A stretch of DNA of 33,940 nucleotides from assembly GCA_910584935.1 (NCBI GenBank), contig CAJUDU010000022.1:1-33940 (forward strand), given 5' to 3'. Within the stretch, counting starts at the first letter, position 1. Each line of letters begins with the position of its first letter. The position numbers were made by a program, and so were the translations under genes. Below are positions 1 through 8,526 of this stretch, one piece after another. Below the pieces are notes generated by a model. That model saw only the letters and a program-made list of their open reading frames with translations. It searched no databases and was not told the DNA's origin. The stretch comes from an uncultured Butyricicoccus sp. (GTDB lineage: Bacteria > Bacillota > Clostridia > Oscillospirales > Butyricicoccaceae).

Positions 1-190
1 GCCCAGTGGGCCCTGTTGCGCCTGCCGCGCCTGCTTCACCCGCAGGGCCTGTCGGTCCGGTGGGACCTGTTGCGCCTGCCGCGCCTGCTTCACCCGCAGG
101 GCCTGTCGGCCCAGTGGGCCCTGTTGCGCCTACTGCACCGGTCGCGCCGTTCCTATTTGCAAAACGCCAAAAACAAAAACACGGCTTCAT
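1..190 (-). CDS. Collagen-like (Gly-X-Y) repeat protein, 5' part, runs off the left edge
   Basis: Read on the minus strand, bases 190 to 1 are open and encode an 18-residue N-terminus (starting MKPCFCFWRF) followed by an unbroken Gly-X-Y series: GAT GAV GAT GPT GPT GPA GEA GAA, then the same series again. The DNA unit is a near-perfect 54-bp tandem repeat. A glycine at every third residue is the mark of bacterial collagen-like proteins, often spore-surface or cell-surface stalks. The plus strand of the same DNA reads as Gly-Pro-Val/Ala-Pro-Ala, which does not keep the triplet rule, so the minus strand is preferred. The start is uncertain: the only in-frame ATG (188-190) has no clear ribosome binding site and lies inside the stem of the terminator of the upstream gene. 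The gene may therefore be a decayed or rearranged 5' end. Confidence 0.55.
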   Translation of the reverse strand, partial: MKPCFCFWRFANRNGATGAVGATGPTGPTGPAGEAGAAGATGPTGPTGPAGEAGAAGATGPTG

Positions 191-215
191 CCCATTTGGA
201 AATGAAACCGTGTTT
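165..215 (-). terminator. Rho-independent terminator after the CPBP protease gene
   Basis: A 14-bp stem is formed by 177-190 and 202-215. On the minus-strand RNA its single non-Watson-Crick position is a G-U pair. The stem is followed in the minus direction by a T-rich run (176 down to 165). It begins 3 nt past the stop of the gene at 218-1141. The plus-strand flank (TTTCTTTA) is also T-rich, so weak bidirectional function is possible. Confidence 0.75.
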
Positions 216-217
216 CT

Positions 218-1141
218 TTATGCTATAATGCTTGAAACCGTCAGGCAAATCATATATAGGAAAATCGCTGCTATTGGTACTGATGTAAAAAACGCTTTGT
301 AAATCCCGTCCTCAACACGCTTTGCCCGGAGCAGACGCAAAAGCGGATTGATGTTGCTGAACAGCGCGAAAATAAGCATCAAAATACCAGCTGCTATAAA
401 GGCTGTGTTAAGAAAAATGCCTGCGGTTGGACTTACTGCTTCCAGCCGCCCAACGCCTTCTACAAATAAATTATTCATCACATGTAGCAGTATGGTTAAA
501 TGGATGGAATGCTTCAACGCTAAATATCCAAAAATCATCCCGATAATAAGCGCAATCGGAAACTGTACCGCATTGCCGTGCATCAGTGCAAAAACCAATG
601 CACTGATAAAAATGGCAAACCAGCGCCCATATGGTTCCAAATATCGCAGCAGTGCGCCGCGGTATATGATTTCCTCACAAATTGGCGCAACCGCGATGGA
701 ATAAAATAAAAGCGAAGCAGAAACCGCCGCCGATGTTGCCGCTTCATCTGCCGCCCCAAAAGAAAACCCAACAGATTCCAGAATATTCATAATTGGGGCA
801 TAGATTAGTGTAACAAGCATTTGCAAACCAAGAATCAGCAGGAAATAATAAATTAGTTCCACTGGGAAAACCTTTGCCCGCCGGTCAAGCAGACGGTCAA
901 GCCGATGATTGCCCGCGCCTAAGCTGAGCATTGGCAGTACACTGACGGCAACTGAAAAAATGATAATATACCCTTGCAGCAGGTTCCATGTACCGCGCAG
1001 CGGGCTGAACCACCGCAGCAGCAGCGAACAAAGCAAACTGCCTGCCAATGTCAGAAACATCAAAAGAAGCTGTGATGAAACCAGTGCCCAGCCAAGCCGA
1101 CTGAAATCCCGCCGCATTTCATCCTGTTCAAATTGCGCCAT
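218..1141 (-). CDS. CPBP family (CAAX/Abi) intramembrane metalloprotease
   Basis: This is a 307-residue multi-spanning membrane protein with the CPBP signature in order: EEIIYR (Glu156, Glu157, Arg161), a helix ending FALMHGN (His188), and LLHVMNN (His220, Asn224). These residues coordinate the catalytic metal in the Rce1/CPBP family. About eight hydrophobic segments are visible. Bacterial members take part in bacteriocin self-immunity, peptide maturation or signalling; nothing here identifies a substrate. Its start overlaps the end of the EamA gene by 14 bp, so the two are translationally coupled. It is the last gene of the minus-strand run that begins at pgeF, and a terminator follows it directly. 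Family assignment is firm; role is unknown. Confidence 0.9.
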   Translation of the reverse strand: MAQFEQDEMRRDFSRLGWALVSSQLLLMFLTLAGSLLCSLLLRWFSPLRGTWNLLQGYIIIFSVAVSVLPMLSLGAGNHRLDRLLDRRAKVFPVELIYYFLLILGLQMLVTLIYAPIMNILESVGFSFGAADEAATSAAVSASLLFYSIAVAPICEEIIYRGALLRYLEPYGRWFAIFISALVFALMHGNAVQFPIALIIGMIFGYLALKHSIHLTILLHVMNNLFVEGVGRLEAVSPTAGIFLNTAFIAAGILMLIFALFSNINPLLRLLRAKRVEDGIYKAFFTSVPIAAIFLYMICLTVSSIIA

Positions 1142-2030
1142 GCTGTTTTAACCCCTTTTCACGCGGACGCCACTCGCTAAGCGCTAAACCTGCCAGCACC
1201 ATCATAATGCCAAGCACAGCTTGTCCACTTAAACGCTCCCGCAGGATGATTGCTGCCAAAATCACCGTAATGACTGGCGATAAGTAAATATAAGCACAGG
1301 TTTTCATCGAACCAAGGATGCCCACCGCATAATTCCATGTAAGGAAACAGACCGCACTTGCGCATAACCCCAGGAAACATAAATTTGCCGCTTCTATCCT
1401 GCCCATGGACAGCACTGCGGAAATGCGGAAACCATCAAACAACGCGGCAGGCACCATCATCACAATGCCATATAAGAAAATGCGGCGGGTTGCGCCAAGC
1501 GCCGAATAGCCCAAATCCGCAATTTTACGGGTAAGCGGGGAATAAATCCCCCATGCGGCGGCTGCCAGCAGTGAAAGCGCCAGCCCTTTGGGCTGGATAT
1601 GCGCCGCGTCACTGCCAAGGCTAATGAGCACAATACCTGTCATGGCAATGGCAAATCCAGCCGCAAACCCACCACGCAGCTTTTCCCCAAGAAAGAAAAT
1701 GCCAAATATCCCGGCAAACAGCGGCGCGGACGATACGAGCACGCCAATCAGAGAAGCGTCGCCATATCGCAGCGCAATATTTTCACATAAGTAATAACAG
1801 GCTAAGCCAGAAAACCCTGCTGCCACAAAATAAAGTTCATGCAGACGGGATTTCAGCGGCATTTTGCCTGGGCTGGCAATACATAAAGCAAGCCCGCCTA
1901 ACGTGAACCGTAAAAGCAAAATTTCTACCGGCGTAAAATGCCGCAGCAATGTTTTGGTACAAACAAAAGTTGCGCCCCATACCGTGACAGTAAATAGGGC
2001 AGCAAGATGCCCATTGGTTTTTTGTTTCAT
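1128..2030 (-). CDS. EamA/DMT-family transporter (10-TM metabolite exporter)
   Basis: This 300-residue protein contains two EamA repeats of about five helices each. The first starts with the typical TVWGATFVCTKTLL segment, and the second repeat begins near AAAAWGIYSPLTRKIAD. Family members export amino acids, nucleobases or other small metabolites by proton antiport, and the substrate cannot be read from the sequence. The start codon is 1 bp past the mnmA stop, and an AGGAT ribosome binding site lies across the junction, so the genes are cotranscribed. The C-terminus overlaps the CPBP protease start by 14 bp. No truncation or frameshift is visible. Confidence 0.9.
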   Translation of the reverse strand: MKQKTNGHLAALFTVTVWGATFVCTKTLLRHFTPVEILLLRFTLGGLALCIASPGKMPLKSRLHELYFVAAGFSGLACYYLCENIALRYGDASLIGVLVSSAPLFAGIFGIFFLGEKLRGGFAAGFAIAMTGIVLISLGSDAAHIQPKGLALSLLAAAAWGIYSPLTRKIADLGYSALGATRRIFLYGIVMMVPAALFDGFRISAVLSMGRIEAANLCFLGLCASAVCFLTWNYAVGILGSMKTCAYIYLSPVITVILAAIILRERLSGQAVLGIMMVLAGLALSEWRPREKGLKQHGAI

Positions 2031-2031
2031 A

Positions 2032-3063
2032 TTATCCTACCCCTGGCGAGGCGATAAAGCCGCCGCCAATGACAATATCCCCATCATAAAATACAGCCGC
2101 CTGCCCTGCCGCAGGCGCACGCGCCTCATCTTCAAACACAATACGCGCCTCTTGTCCACAGGGCGTGACCACAGCGCGCTGTGCCCGCTTGGAGTACCGC
2201 ACCCTTACCGTGCAGGCAAACGTCCCGTCCGCAGCGTATTCCGGCGCGCAGTAATGCACTTGCTGCACAAGGATTTCTTTCTGGAACACATCATTTAGTG
2301 ACAGCACCACTTCATTGGTTTCCGGGCGCAGAGCCTTTACAAAAAGCCGCCCTTCGGCTGCAATGCCTAAGCCTTTGCGCTGCCCGACAGTATAATGATG
2401 CAATCCTTTGTGCCGCCCTAAAATTTTGCCGTTTTCATCGATAAAATTGCCTTCCGGCAAACGCACACCGTGCCTTTCCAGCCAGCCTTGCCAATTGCCA
2501 TCCGGGATAAAACAGACATCCATGCTGTCTTTCTTTTGGGCAACGGGCAAGCCCAGCGCCTGTGCCTGCGCACGGACGGCGCTTTTATCTTCCATCATGC
2601 CAAGCGGGAAAATGCAGCGTGAAAGCACCTCACGAGATAACCGGTGCAGCATATAACTTTGATCTTTTTCTGACTGCGCACGCATCAGCAGCACCCGTCC
2701 TTCGGTATCCTGCCCAATGCGGGCATAATGCCCGGTTGCCAGCCACTTCGCGCCGATTTCATCGGCATAATCTGCAAGTGTTTGGAACTTTACCAGACGA
2801 TTGCACACAACACATGGATTTGGTGTGCGTGCGTTTTGATATTCAGACGCAAAATACTGGCAGACATGCTGTTCCAGCGCTGGCGCACGGTGCGCAATAT
2901 GCAGCGGAATGCCAAGGGCATCCGCTGTTTGCTGGGCTTGCTGCTGCCCGCCAAGCCCTAATTCCAAAAATAATCCATAAACATCATATCCCTGCTGCCG
3001 CAGCAGCGCCGCGGCAACGGCTGAATCTACCCCACCAGATAAACCCAGTACAACCTTTTCCAT
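2032..3063 (-). CDS. mnmA: tRNA-specific 2-thiouridylase MnmA
   Basis: MnmA adds sulfur to C2 of the wobble uridine (U34) of Lys, Glu and Gln tRNAs using ATP and a persulfide donor. The 343-residue product has the PP-loop motif SGGVDS (residues 9-14), the first catalytic Cys in NPCVVCN (Cys87) and the second in MDVCFI (Cys184), followed by the central and C-terminal beta-barrel domains (GQRKGLGI, VRVRYSKRA). The region after the PP-loop is shorter than in Escherichia coli MnmA. Its ATG abuts the stop of the solute-binding protein gene with zero spacing (TAAATG), and a GGAGG lies 9 nt upstream. A tRNA-modification enzyme cotranscribed with a transport lipoprotein and an exporter is an unusual neighbourhood. 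A second mnmA-like gene elsewhere in the genome is possible. Confidence 0.93.
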   Translation of the reverse strand: MEKVVLGLSGGVDSAVAAALLRQQGYDVYGLFLELGLGGQQQAQQTADALGIPLHIAHRAPALEQHVCQYFASEYQNARTPNPCVVCNRLVKFQTLADYADEIGAKWLATGHYARIGQDTEGRVLLMRAQSEKDQSYMLHRLSREVLSRCIFPLGMMEDKSAVRAQAQALGLPVAQKKDSMDVCFIPDGNWQGWLERHGVRLPEGNFIDENGKILGRHKGLHHYTVGQRKGLGIAAEGRLFVKALRPETNEVVLSLNDVFQKEILVQQVHYCAPEYAADGTFACTVRVRYSKRAQRAVVTPCGQEARIVFEDEARAPAAGQAAVFYDGDIVIGGGFIASPGVG

Positions 3064-4632
3064 TTATTCTTGCCTCCATCCTGCCACGCCATGGAATAAC
3101 CAGTATGGCGACGGGTTAAACCCTGTGATAAGCCCACTGCGCACCACAACTTGGTCGCGGATAAATGCAATCGGCGCAATCGGTGTTTCATTTATCAGCT
3201 GCGTATATAATGCCTGTTTTGCTTCTGCTGTGCCCACAGCGCGGGCATTTTGCACCTGGTTATCGGTTTCAAAATTGCTGTAACGCCCATAATTGAGCAA
3301 ACCGCCTGTGCAGACCAGTGACCGCAAATCAAAATCCGGCATCATACGGGTTTCCCCATAGTACATATCAAATGTCCCAGCAAGCAATCTTGCCGTATAT
3401 TCTTCAAACGGCACAGCGTCCACTGTTGCCGGAATGCCAACCGCCAGCAGACAATCTGCAATTTGCTGCGCTGCGCTGACTTTGAACGCATTTTCATTGT
3501 TCACCAAGATTGATGGCGCAAACCGCACCCGGTTGCCGGAAAAATTATCATATTCCAGCACACCATCCCCGTTGGTGTCCGAAATATTTGCTTGGGCAAA
3601 TGCGGCAAGCGCAGTATCCCGGTCGGCTGCCACGCTGCCCACTGCTGGGTCGGGCTGTGGGTTCACGGGTGCAACCGCCGCGTCCGCAAAACTTTGGAAC
3701 GCAATATTGCAAATATTCGCCCGCGCTATTGCGGCGGATACCCCCTGCCGCGCCTGCGGCAGGCTGAATGGACCCGCGCCACAGGCAAACCCAATATAAT
3801 GCAGGTTTGTTGTCGGCGTCTGGTGCAGGTCTACCGAACCGCTGATATTCACCGGGTTGGCGCTGATGCGTTCTGTCCGGATTAGTGAAATATCACCGGT
3901 TTCAAAACTGTTAATAATGGCATCTGACCGCAAGGTTTCAATAAGGTCAATACGGCTAAACGCGCTGACAGCCCCGCCATGCCAGTTTTCATAAGGGGCA
4001 AGGTACCATTCGCCTTCCTCATACGCCGGGCGATATGCGCCTGTGCCATCGGCAAATGAATCATTTTCTGAGCCGCGCCGGAAAATCGGAATATCCAGCA
4101 GCTTGATAAAATCCATATTGGCAGAAGAAAGCGTAATGCCTACTGTATATTGCCCATCGGCAAAAATTGACTGTGCATCAGCCAGGCGGGAAAAATAGGG
4201 CGAAGTTTCATTGGATTGCGCGGTTTTGAGCGTATATACCACATCTTCCGCCGTCAGTTCCTCCCCTGACCAAAAGGTAATGCCTTGCTGAAGCTGAAAT
4301 TTAAAGGTAATCCCATCACCCTCCCAGGACTGGCAGAGCATAGGCTGCGGCTGGAATTTATTATCCAGATAAAACAGCCCTTCATAAAGCGCTTCTGAAA
4401 GGATGCGGTTCATATGGGAGGTGCTGAGCACAGGGTTGATATTTTCCCCGCTATAATAAGCAAGCCCTAAATAATCGGCTGCTTTTTGGATTGTGGGCGG
4501 CTGTTCCAGCTCGGTATTGCTGGAAGCGGGTTCATCATCCGGGGCGGCGCTGCTATCGCCGCCCGGCGTACAGCCAGCAAGCAGCACCGCCATAAGAACA
4601 ATAAAAAAGCGTTTCAAATGCTGAAAATCCAT
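3064..4632 (-). CDS. Family 5 (Opp/Dpp type) extracellular solute-binding lipoprotein, orphan
   Basis: This 522-residue protein has an N-terminal lipoprotein signal (basic MDFQHLKRFF, hydrophobic core, lipobox LAGC with Cys21), a short Ser/Asp/Pro linker, then the SBP_bac_5 fold. Family features include the N-terminal SEALYEGLFYLD, the GITFWSGEELTAEDVVYTL segment and the late LLAGTFDMYYGETRMMPDFD region. Such proteins bind oligopeptides, dipeptides or nickel for ABC importers. No permease or ATPase gene is adjacent, which is odd; it may use a transporter encoded elsewhere or act as a sensor. The gene lies between pgeF (53 bp upstream, with an AAAGGA site) and mnmA (directly abutting). The ligand is unknown. 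Confidence 0.88.
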   Translation of the reverse strand: MDFQHLKRFFIVLMAVLLAGCTPGGDSSAAPDDEPASSNTELEQPPTIQKAADYLGLAYYSGENINPVLSTSHMNRILSEALYEGLFYLDNKFQPQPMLCQSWEGDGITFKFQLQQGITFWSGEELTAEDVVYTLKTAQSNETSPYFSRLADAQSIFADGQYTVGITLSSANMDFIKLLDIPIFRRGSENDSFADGTGAYRPAYEEGEWYLAPYENWHGGAVSAFSRIDLIETLRSDAIINSFETGDISLIRTERISANPVNISGSVDLHQTPTTNLHYIGFACGAGPFSLPQARQGVSAAIARANICNIAFQSFADAAVAPVNPQPDPAVGSVAADRDTALAAFAQANISDTNGDGVLEYDNFSGNRVRFAPSILVNNENAFKVSAAQQIADCLLAVGIPATVDAVPFEEYTARLLAGTFDMYYGETRMMPDFDLRSLVCTGGLLNYGRYSNFETDNQVQNARAVGTAEAKQALYTQLINETPIAPIAFIRDQVVVRSGLITGFNPSPYWLFHGVAGWRQE

Positions 4633-4685
4633 AGGTCTGTCCTTTCATGAAATGAGAATTTTCAGATGGCACAAGCGGCGCGTTG

Positions 4686-5483
4686 TTACAGGCAAATAAT
4701 GCCTGCCTGTACGCCGCGTTTGCCGTTTGTCGCCCGGTGCGACCAAAATTCATCATGGTGGCAGCGAGTGCAAATGCCGCTGTCTACAATATTTTCTACC
4801 CCTGCTTCTTTGAGCAGCATCGTGTTAATCCCTTGTAAATCAATATGGTACTTTATACCGCGTTCCGCAATAAATGGCTCCGCGGAGGCGCCAAGCTGAC
4901 GCACCATAGCTTCAGGCACATCGGCATCGGTTTCAAAACAGCACTGCCGGATGGATGGCCCGATGACCGCAATCAGGCTTTGACGCTTTGCGCCGAGTTT
5001 TTCCACCATCGCATCAACCGTCTGCGGCAAAATGCCCAGCGCTGTGCCCCGCCAACCGGAATGGCATACCCCACAGCTGTGGCTTGCCGGGTCATACAGC
5101 AGCGTGACCACACAGTCCGCATAATATCCCGCAAGCGGCGTATCCGGCAGGTTGGTAATCAGCGCATCAGATTCCCATGTCATGGGCTTATGCAGCCCCA
5201 TGCCTACCGTTTCTTCTGTGACAACCGAGATTTTATCCCGGTGGACTTGTTGGGTCATGGTCAGCCGCGAAAGCGGGATTTGCAGCCCTTTTGCTAAAAT
5301 CTCATAATTGCGCAGGACATTTTCCCGTTTATCCCCGCGGCTGAACCCTAAATTCATGCTTTCACAATCGCCTGTGCTGACCCCGCCAGCCTTTGTGGTA
5401 AAACCATGCCGCACCGGCAGGCGTGTGCTGATATAATAAGAAAATGTGCCGCAGGTGCGGCGCTGCATTGTTTTTTCTGGCAT
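4686..5483 (-). CDS. pgeF: Peptidoglycan editing factor PgeF / YfiH family (Cu-oxidase_4)
   Basis: This 265-residue YfiH/PgeF (DUF152, 'laccase-like') protein carries the three family metal ligands: His81 (TMTQQVH), Cys124 (YYADC) and His141 (VCHSGWRGTA), followed by IGPSIRQCCFE. The family has been reported both to remove misincorporated L-Ser from muropeptide precursors and to act as a purine nucleoside phosphorylase/adenosine deaminase. The sequence does not choose between these. The start is an ATG with AGGAAGG 8 nt upstream. It is the first gene of the minus-strand run reaching to base 218, and it is divergent from rny. Confidence 0.9.
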   Translation of the reverse strand: MPEKTMQRRTCGTFSYYISTRLPVRHGFTTKAGGVSTGDCESMNLGFSRGDKRENVLRNYEILAKGLQIPLSRLTMTQQVHRDKISVVTEETVGMGLHKPMTWESDALITNLPDTPLAGYYADCVVTLLYDPASHSCGVCHSGWRGTALGILPQTVDAMVEKLGAKRQSLIAVIGPSIRQCCFETDADVPEAMVRQLGASAEPFIAERGIKYHIDLQGINTMLLKEAGVENIVDSGICTRCHHDEFWSHRATNGKRGVQAGIICL

Positions 5484-5534
5484 AAAAAAAACCTTCCTGT
5501 CCGCGGCGGTATCGCAAAAAATTGCCGCTTCTTT

Positions 5535-5563
5535 ATTATAACCTTGCCTGCCTGTAAAAACAA
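5535..5563 (-). promoter_or_regulatory. Promoter of the pgeF operon
   Basis: On the minus strand TTGTTT (5563-5558) is followed after 17 bp by a perfect TATAAT (5540-5535), about 50 bp before the pgeF start. It fits a housekeeping sigma-A promoter driving the five-gene run pgeF to CPBP protease. Confidence 0.65.
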
Positions 5564-5621
5564 CCCTGCATACTTACCTTCGTCACTCTGCCTGATTTTC
5601 ATGCCAGATAGAGTGTTTTCC

Positions 5622-5661
5622 TTGACACGCAAGGCAAAAAGCATTAAGATATTACTATAAT
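5622..5661 (+). promoter_or_regulatory. Probable promoter region of rny
   Basis: A perfect TTGACA (5622-5627) has TAAGAT 17 bp downstream (5645-5650). A perfect TATAAT (5656-5661) lies 11 bp further on but has no -35 at the right distance. Which of the two -10 elements is used cannot be decided. An imperfect inverted repeat (about 5585-5615) precedes the -35. Confidence 0.5.
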
Positions 5662-5755
5662 ACCTTATGTTCATTTTGTCCGGCCACGGAATTTTCATAT
5701 GGGGATTATACCATTTTCCATTTCAAAAATTACAGGAGGTGTTCTACGCAGCTTT

Positions 5756-7300
5756 ATGAATACGATGATAATCAAACTGCTTATTGGTGTTGTCTGTTTG
5801 GTTATTGGTGTGCTGCTTGGTATTTTCCTTCGGAAAAATACCGCTGAAAAGGTAATCGGAAGCGCGGAACAGGAAGCAACCCGCATTATTAATGACGCAA
5901 TTAAATCGGGTGAAACCAAAAAACGTGAAGCAATTCTGGAAGCAAAAGACGAGATATTAAAGGCGCGCACGGAGGCGGACCGCGAACTGAAAGAACGCCG
6001 CGGCGAAGTGCAGAAAACTGAGCACCGGCTCCATCAGAAAGAAGAAGCGCTTGAAAAGAAAACCGACGCGATGGAACGCAAAAGCGAAGAGCTAAACCGT
6101 AAAATTGCCCAGGCGCAAAAAACGCAGGAAGAAGCAGAAGCGGTAAAAGCGGAACAAATTGCAACGCTTGAGCATTTATCCGGTCTGACCCGCGAGGAAG
6201 CGCGGGATTATCTTGTCAAATCCATTGAACACGAAGCCCAGCACGATGCTGCCCTGCGGCTGCGTGAAATCAACCAGCGCATAAAGGATGACGCTGAAGC
6301 CACTGCCCGTGAACTCATTACGACTGCCATACAGCGCTATGCAGCCGACCAGGTTTCGGAATCAACCGTTTCAGTTGTCCCCTTGCCCAATGATGAAATG
6401 AAAGGTCGTATCATCGGCCGTGAAGGGCGCAATATCCGTGCCCTTGAAAACCTGACAGGCGTTGACCTGATTATAGACGATACCCCAGAGGCCATTACAT
6501 TGTCCTCTTTTGACCCGGTGCGCCGTGAAATTGCACGGCTTAGCCTGGAAAAACTCATACTGGATGGACGTATCCATCCGCCCCGCATTGCGGAAATGGT
6601 ACAAAAAGCCCAACGTGAAGTTGAGCAGATTATCAAATCCGAAGGCGAACGCGCCATTTTTGAAGCTGGCATCCATGGCATCCACCCTGAACTGGTGCGG
6701 CTGCTTGGGCGTCTGCATTACCGCACAAGCTATGGCCAGAATGTCCTGCTCCATTCCATTGAGGTTGCGCATATTGCCGGTATGCTTGCCTCTGAACTTG
6801 GCCTTGACCCAACCATTGCACGCAGAGCCGGTTTGCTGCATGACATTGGCAAGGCTGTTGACCATGAAATTGAAGGTTCCCATGTCACCATTGGCGTTGA
6901 CTTGGCAAAGCGTTACAAAGAATCCCAGGCAGTATCGCACGCGATTGCTGCCCATCATGGGGATATTGAGCCGACTACCATTGAAGCCTGCCTGGTACAG
7001 GCGGCAGATGCCATTTCGGCAGCGCGGCCTGGCGCACGGCGTGAGAATCTGGAAAATTATATCAAGCGTTTGGAAAAACTTGAGGAGATTGCAAACACCA
7101 CACCTGGCGTTGAACGCTCCTATGCAATCCAAGCAGGGCGGGAACTGTGTATTATCGTGAAACCAGAGGATGTTTCCGATGATCAGATGACCATGCTTGC
7201 CCGTGAAATTGCAAAGCATATCGAGGATGAACTGGATTATCCTGGACAAATCAAAATCAATATGACACGGGAAACCCGTGCCATTGATTATGCAAAATAA
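5756..7300 (+). CDS. rny: Ribonuclease Y
   Basis: RNase Y is the membrane-anchored endoribonuclease that starts bulk and specific mRNA decay in Firmicutes. From the ATG at 5756 the product is 514 residues, the family's usual length. It has an N-terminal transmembrane helix (about 4-25), a long charged coiled coil (about 30-190), a KH domain with GRIIGREGRN (about 218-227), and an HD domain with LLHDIGKAVDH (His362-Asp363). The frame also opens at 5699, adding 19 residues with no family equivalent. An AGGAGGT (5734-5740) lies 15 nt before the 5756 ATG, unusually far, so the exact start deserves care. It is divergent from pgeF and followed by nagA after a hairpin. Confidence 0.95.
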   Translation: MNTMIIKLLIGVVCLVIGVLLGIFLRKNTAEKVIGSAEQEATRIINDAIKSGETKKREAILEAKDEILKARTEADRELKERRGEVQKTEHRLHQKEEALEKKTDAMERKSEELNRKIAQAQKTQEEAEAVKAEQIATLEHLSGLTREEARDYLVKSIEHEAQHDAALRLREINQRIKDDAEATARELITTAIQRYAADQVSESTVSVVPLPNDEMKGRIIGREGRNIRALENLTGVDLIIDDTPEAITLSSFDPVRREIARLSLEKLILDGRIHPPRIAEMVQKAQREVEQIIKSEGERAIFEAGIHGIHPELVRLLGRLHYRTSYGQNVLLHSIEVAHIAGMLASELGLDPTIARRAGLLHDIGKAVDHEIEGSHVTIGVDLAKRYKESQAVSHAIAAHHGDIEPTTIEACLVQAADAISAARPGARRENLENYIKRLEKLEEIANTTPGVERSYAIQAGRELCIIVKPEDVSDDQMTMLAREIAKHIEDELDYPGQIKINMTRETRAIDYAK

Positions 7301-7317
7301 ACAGACAACACCGTTAT

Positions 7318-7342
7318 GGGAGGGGCTTTACCCCTCCCTTTT
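7318..7342 (+). terminator. Hairpin between rny and nagA (weak terminator or attenuator)
   Basis: A perfect 8-bp stem GGGAGGGG/CCCCTCCC (7318-7325 with 7331-7338) has a 5-nt loop and only four following T. The short T tract and the position just before the nagA start suggest partial readthrough into nagA, because no separate nagA promoter is evident. Confidence 0.6.
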
Positions 7343-7365
7343 ACATGAAAAGGCTGGTGTGTTTT

Positions 7366-8493
7366 ATGATTATACAAGGCGGGGCTGTGTACTGCGCTGA
7401 CCGGGTATTCCGACATATGGATGTTTTAATTCAGGATGGGCGCTTTGCGCATCAAACGCCAAATAAAAAAACCATTCATGCGCATGGATGTTATGTTATC
7501 CCAAGCCTGGTGGATATGCACCTGCATGGGTGCATGGGATATGATGTTTGTGATGGGACATATGAAGCCATTGCACAAATCGCCGCTTATGAAGCTTCTG
7601 CTGGGGTTGCCGCCATGGCGCTTGCTACCATGACGCTGCCTGTGCCTACGCTAAACCATATTTTATCTGTGGCAGCGGCATACCAGCAAAATCCTGCGCA
7701 GGGCGCGGATTTGACTGGCATTAATATGGAAGGCCCTTTCATCAGCGAAAGCAAAAAAGGCGCGCAAGATGCGCGCCATAAGCTGCTTTGCAATACCCAA
7801 ATTGCGTGGGGGTTTTGTCATGCCGCCCAGGGGCTGGTGAAAATCATCGGGCTTGCGCCTGAAGTGAATCCGGCATTTGCTGGGTTCATCCGACATTTGA
7901 AAGGCAGTGCTCATATTTCACTTGCGCATACCGATGCGGATTATGATACCGCAATGGCAGCATTCGCTGCGGGCGCAGACCATGTGACCCATCTGTATAA
8001 CGCAATGCCGCCCTTTTCGCACCGTCAGCCCGGCGTCATTGGCGCCGCTGCTGATTGCCCACAGGTATCCGCTGAGCTGATTTGTGATGGGATTCATGTA
8101 CATCCCGCGGCGGTACGGGCAGCATTCCGGCTATTTGGTGCGGAGCGGCTTGTTTTGGTCAGCGATAGTATGCGCGCCACTGGTATGCCAGATGGGGTTT
8201 ATTCCCTTGGCGGGCTGGATGTCCAAGTTATGGGGCGCCGTGCCACGCTGGCAAAAGGCAATGCGTTGGCTGGGTCTGTCACCCATTTGCTGGATTGTCT
8301 GCGGATTGCGGTGCTGGATATGGGCATCCCGCTGACAGATGCGGTTGACTGCGCCACCATAAACCCGGCACGGGTTTTAGGCATTGCCGATGAATATGGC
8401 ACGATTACTGTGGGAAAACGGGCAAATGTTCTGCTGCTTGACCAAAATTTACACCTGAAAGCGGTAATCAAAGATGGGGTGCAAATAAAATAG
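7366..8493 (+). CDS. nagA: N-acetylglucosamine-6-phosphate deacetylase
   Basis: NagA converts GlcNAc-6-phosphate to GlcN-6-phosphate and acetate in amino-sugar catabolism and cell-wall recycling. From the ATG at 7366 the protein is 375 residues. It has the amidohydrolase features in order: HLHG (His52, His54), the metal-binding Glu122 in GINMEGPF, His188 in SLAHTDA, His209 in DHVTHLYNAM, and the catalytic Asp267 in LVSDSMRATG. The frame also starts at 7345, 2 nt after the upstream hairpin's T tract. The downstream ATG is preferred because MIIQGGAVYCADR aligns with typical NagA starts, but neither has a strong ribosome binding site. No nagB or PTS gene is adjacent. Confidence 0.92.
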   Translation: MIIQGGAVYCADRVFRHMDVLIQDGRFAHQTPNKKTIHAHGCYVIPSLVDMHLHGCMGYDVCDGTYEAIAQIAAYEASAGVAAMALATMTLPVPTLNHILSVAAAYQQNPAQGADLTGINMEGPFISESKKGAQDARHKLLCNTQIAWGFCHAAQGLVKIIGLAPEVNPAFAGFIRHLKGSAHISLAHTDADYDTAMAAFAAGADHVTHLYNAMPPFSHRQPGVIGAAADCPQVSAELICDGIHVHPAAVRAAFRLFGAERLVLVSDSMRATGMPDGVYSLGGLDVQVMGRRATLAKGNALAGSVTHLLDCLRIAVLDMGIPLTDAVDCATINPARVLGIADEYGTITVGKRANVLLLDQNLHLKAVIKDGVQIK

Positions 8494-8494
8494 A

Positions 8495-8524
8495 AAAACC
8501 CGATGCCTTATGGCATCGGGTTTT
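8495..8524. terminator. Bidirectional rho-independent terminator between nagA and tRNA-Gln
   Basis: A perfect 13-bp stem AAAACCCGATGCC/GGCATCGGGTTTT with loop TTAT starts 1 nt past the nagA stop. The A and T flanks make it work for nagA on the plus strand and for the tRNA transcript on the minus strand. Confidence 0.92.
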
Positions 8525-8526
8525 GA

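Noticed and set aside
6..302. Plus-strand 98-residue open frame rich in Gly-Pro-Val and Ala-Pro
   Set aside because: It is the complement of a true Gly-X-Y repeat on the minus strand, lacks a ribosome binding site, and its tail runs through a terminator and the end of the CPBP protease gene.
6371..7249. Antisense 292-residue frame within rny
   Set aside because: It is a shadow of a well-supported gene in a GC-skewed reading frame; no start signals or family motifs.
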